Positions 22,414-23,914 of a stretch of DNA of 23,914 nucleotides are shown here, piece by piece. Position numbers and translations under genes: made by a program. Location of the stretch: positions 1-23,914 of the forward strand of contig CAYOBI010000043.1 of assembly GCA_964402325.1 (NCBI GenBank). The letters run 5' to 3'. Source of the DNA: Raineyella sp964402325. GTDB lineage: Bacteria; Actinomycetota; Actinomycetes; Propionibacteriales; Propionibacteriaceae. The notes beneath the pieces were generated by a model. That model did not search any database, had not been told where the DNA came from, and saw only the letters and a program-made list of their open reading frames with translations. Within the stretch, counting starts at the first letter, position 1; each line of letters begins with the position of its first letter.

Positions 22414-23914
22414 ATGTCCTCCCTTGTAGCCACGTTGAGTGAGCGGTTCGCGGCGGTGACCGGCGGTGCCGACCCGGAACTGCGTCCCGCCACCAAGCCC
22501 CAGTTCGGCCACTTCCAGTGCAACGTGGCGATGAGGCTGGCGAAGCAGGAGGGTAAGAAGCCCCGCGACATCGCCCAGCGGATCGTCGACGAGATCGTGA
22601 TCGACGACCTGTGCGAACCGCTGGAGATCGCCGGCCCGGGCTTCATCAACATCCGGCTGAGGAACTCCGTGCTCGCCGCGGAGGCCAACACCCTGACGGC
22701 CGACCCGCACCACGGCGTCCCGCAGGACCCGCGCCCGCGCCGAACGGTGATCGACTACTCCTCCCCCAACGTGGCCAAGCAGATGCACGTCGGCCACCTG
22801 CGCTCGACGATCATCGGCGACTGCTTCTCCCGGGTGCTGGGCGCGACCGGCTCGGAGGTGATCCGGCAGAACCACATCGGCGACTGGGGCACCCAGTTCG
22901 GCCAGCTGGTCGAGCAGATCCTCGAGGAGGGGATCGACGCGAGCACGCTGGACCTGGCCGGGGCCGAGGCGCTCTACAAGCGGGCCGCGGCGCACTTCAC
23001 GTCCGACGAGGAGTTCGCCGACCGGGCCCGCCGCCGCGTGGTGGCGCTGCAGTCGGGAGACGAGCAGACGCGGGCCATCTGGCACCAGTTGATCGACGTG
23101 TCGCTGGCCGGCTTCAACGCCACGTACGAGCGGATGGACATCCTGCTCACCGACGAGGACCTGGCCGGGGAGTCGACCTACAACCAGGCGCTGGTGAAGG
23201 TGGTCGAGGACCTCCAGGTGATGGGGCTGGCCGTGGAGGACGACGGCGCGCTGGTGGTGTGGGTGGACGGTTTCGACGCGCCGATGATCGTGCAGAAGCG
23301 CGACGGCGGCTTCGGCTACGACGCCACCGACCTGGCCGCGATCCGGCACCGCGTCGACGACCTCGGCGCCGAACGGATCGTGTACGTCACCGACGCCCGG
23401 CAGGCCCAGCACTTCGCGATGGTGTTCGCCGTGGCGCGGCAGGCCGGCTGGCTGCCCGAGGACGTGTCGGCCGAGCACATCGGCTTCGGCATGGTGCTTG
23501 GGGCAGACGGCAAGCCGTTCAAGACCCGCGACGGGTCGGCGGTCACCCTCTCATCGCTGCTGGACGCGGCCGAGGAGATCGCCGCGCCGCCGATCGCGCT
23601 GGCCGCGATCAAGTACGCCGACCTGTCCAACGGGCTGAACAAGGACTACGTCTTCGACGCCGAGCGGATGGTCCAGACCACCGGCGACACCGGGCCGTAC
23701 CTGCAGTACGCGCACGCCCGGACCTGTGCGGTGATGCGCGAGGCATCGGCGAAGGGGCTCTCCCTCGACACCGCGGTGACCGTGCTGGACGAGCCGACCG
23801 AACAGGCGCTGGCGCTGGCGCTGTCACACTTCGGCGAGGCGGTGGTCGAGGTGGCCACGACGCTGCAGCCGCACAAGCTGTGCACGTACCTCTACGAGCT
23901 GGCCCAGCACTACT
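22414..23914 (+). CDS. argS: Arginyl-tRNA synthetase, partial (3' end beyond window)
   Basis: Class I synthetase that charges tRNA-Arg. The N-terminal additional domain contains KPQFGHFQCNVAMRLAK and GPGFINIRL. The catalytic core begins with VIDYSSPNVAKQMHVGHLRS, where HVGHLRST (about 125-132) is the HIGH motif, followed by HIGDWGTQFG. GADGKPFKTRDG near residue 365 stands at the KMSK loop, the variant usual in arginyl enzymes. YADLSNGLNKDYVFD and GDTGPYLQYAHAR lead into the anticodon-binding DALR domain, of which TYLYELAQHY is the last visible part. About 500 codons are present and roughly 50 are missing. No frameshift is seen. It is divergent from yigZ. Confidence 0.97.
   Translation, partial: MSSLVATLSERFAAVTGGADPELRPATKPQFGHFQCNVAMRLAKQEGKKPRDIAQRIVDEIVIDDLCEPLEIAGPGFINIRLRNSVLAAEANTLTADPHHGVPQDPRPRRTVIDYSSPNVAKQMHVGHLRSTIIGDCFSRVLGATGSEVIRQNHIGDWGTQFGQLVEQILEEGIDASTLDLAGAEALYKRAAAHFTSDEEFADRARRRVVALQSGDEQTRAIWHQLIDVSLAGFNATYERMDILLTDEDLAGESTYNQALVKVVEDLQVMGLAVEDDGALVVWVDGFDAPMIVQKRDGGFGYDATDLAAIRHRVDDLGAERIVYVTDARQAQHFAMVFAVARQAGWLPEDVSAEHIGFGMVLGADGKPFKTRDGSAVTLSSLLDAAEEIAAPPIALAAIKYADLSNGLNKDYVFDAERMVQTTGDTGPYLQYAHARTCAVMREASAKGLSLDTAVTVLDEPTEQALALALSHFGEAVVEVATTLQPHKLCTYLYELAQHY

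Overview
The window looks like chromosomal DNA of a high-GC Gram-positive bacterium (Actinomycetota). The base composition is strongly GC-rich with G/C third codon positions throughout. GTG starts are common, several genes appear to have leaderless starts behind TANNNT-type -10 boxes, and the gene set (kinase-GTPase-GAP1 operon, FMN-binding/ApbE/ferric-reductase trio, fused acetyl-CoA carboxylase-type carboxyltransferase) is typical of that phylum. A propionibacterial or nocardioid relative is possible, but this cannot be settled from the sequence. The assembly is draft: 100 N's interrupt an MFS gene at 17245-17344.

Region 1 (1-455): an unrecognised minus-strand coding stretch abuts the 3' remnant of a GntR-type FCD-domain regulator at about position 205, which suggests a rearrangement or an assembly join. 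Region 2 (456-4860, minus strand): a tightly coupled four-gene operon encoding a membrane-anchored Ser/Thr kinase-like protein, a 51-residue single-pass membrane protein, a zinc-ribbon TRAFAC-type GTPase and a GAP1-type GTPase-associated protein. This is the best candidate for a poorly characterised signalling or conflict system. Region 3 (5031-8108, plus strand): an electron-transfer operon of a ferric-reductase-like haem/FAD protein, an exported FMN-binding-domain protein, and the ApbE flavin transferase predicted to load FMN onto it. Region 4 (8155-10932, minus strand): a molybdate ABC transporter modABC with overlapping genes.

Region 5 (11078-16936): a fused beta/alpha carboxyltransferase, a GTG-initiated GT2 cellulose-synthase-like membrane glycosyltransferase, an AEC-family permease on the opposite strand, and a Gfo/Idh/MocA oxidoreductase. 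Region 6 (17011-19789): an MFS transporter broken by the scaffold gap, then a multidrug/lipid-type ABC exporter preceded by an overlapping, apparently leaderless 33-codon ORF, closed by a strong bidirectional terminator. Region 7 (19795-23914): tRNA-Gly(CCC), an inositol-monophosphatase-family phosphatase, SurE, a YigZ/IMPACT protein, and divergently the arginyl-tRNA synthetase gene argS, which runs off the end.

Six start codons (modA, the carboxyltransferase, the Gfo/Idh gene, the MFS gene, the 33-codon ORF, argS) each lie exactly 7 nt after a -10-like hexamer ending in T. This fits leaderless transcription and helped choose starts. No insertion sequences, CRISPR arrays, rRNA or prophage genes were seen, and no gene-free stretch exceeds 300 bases.
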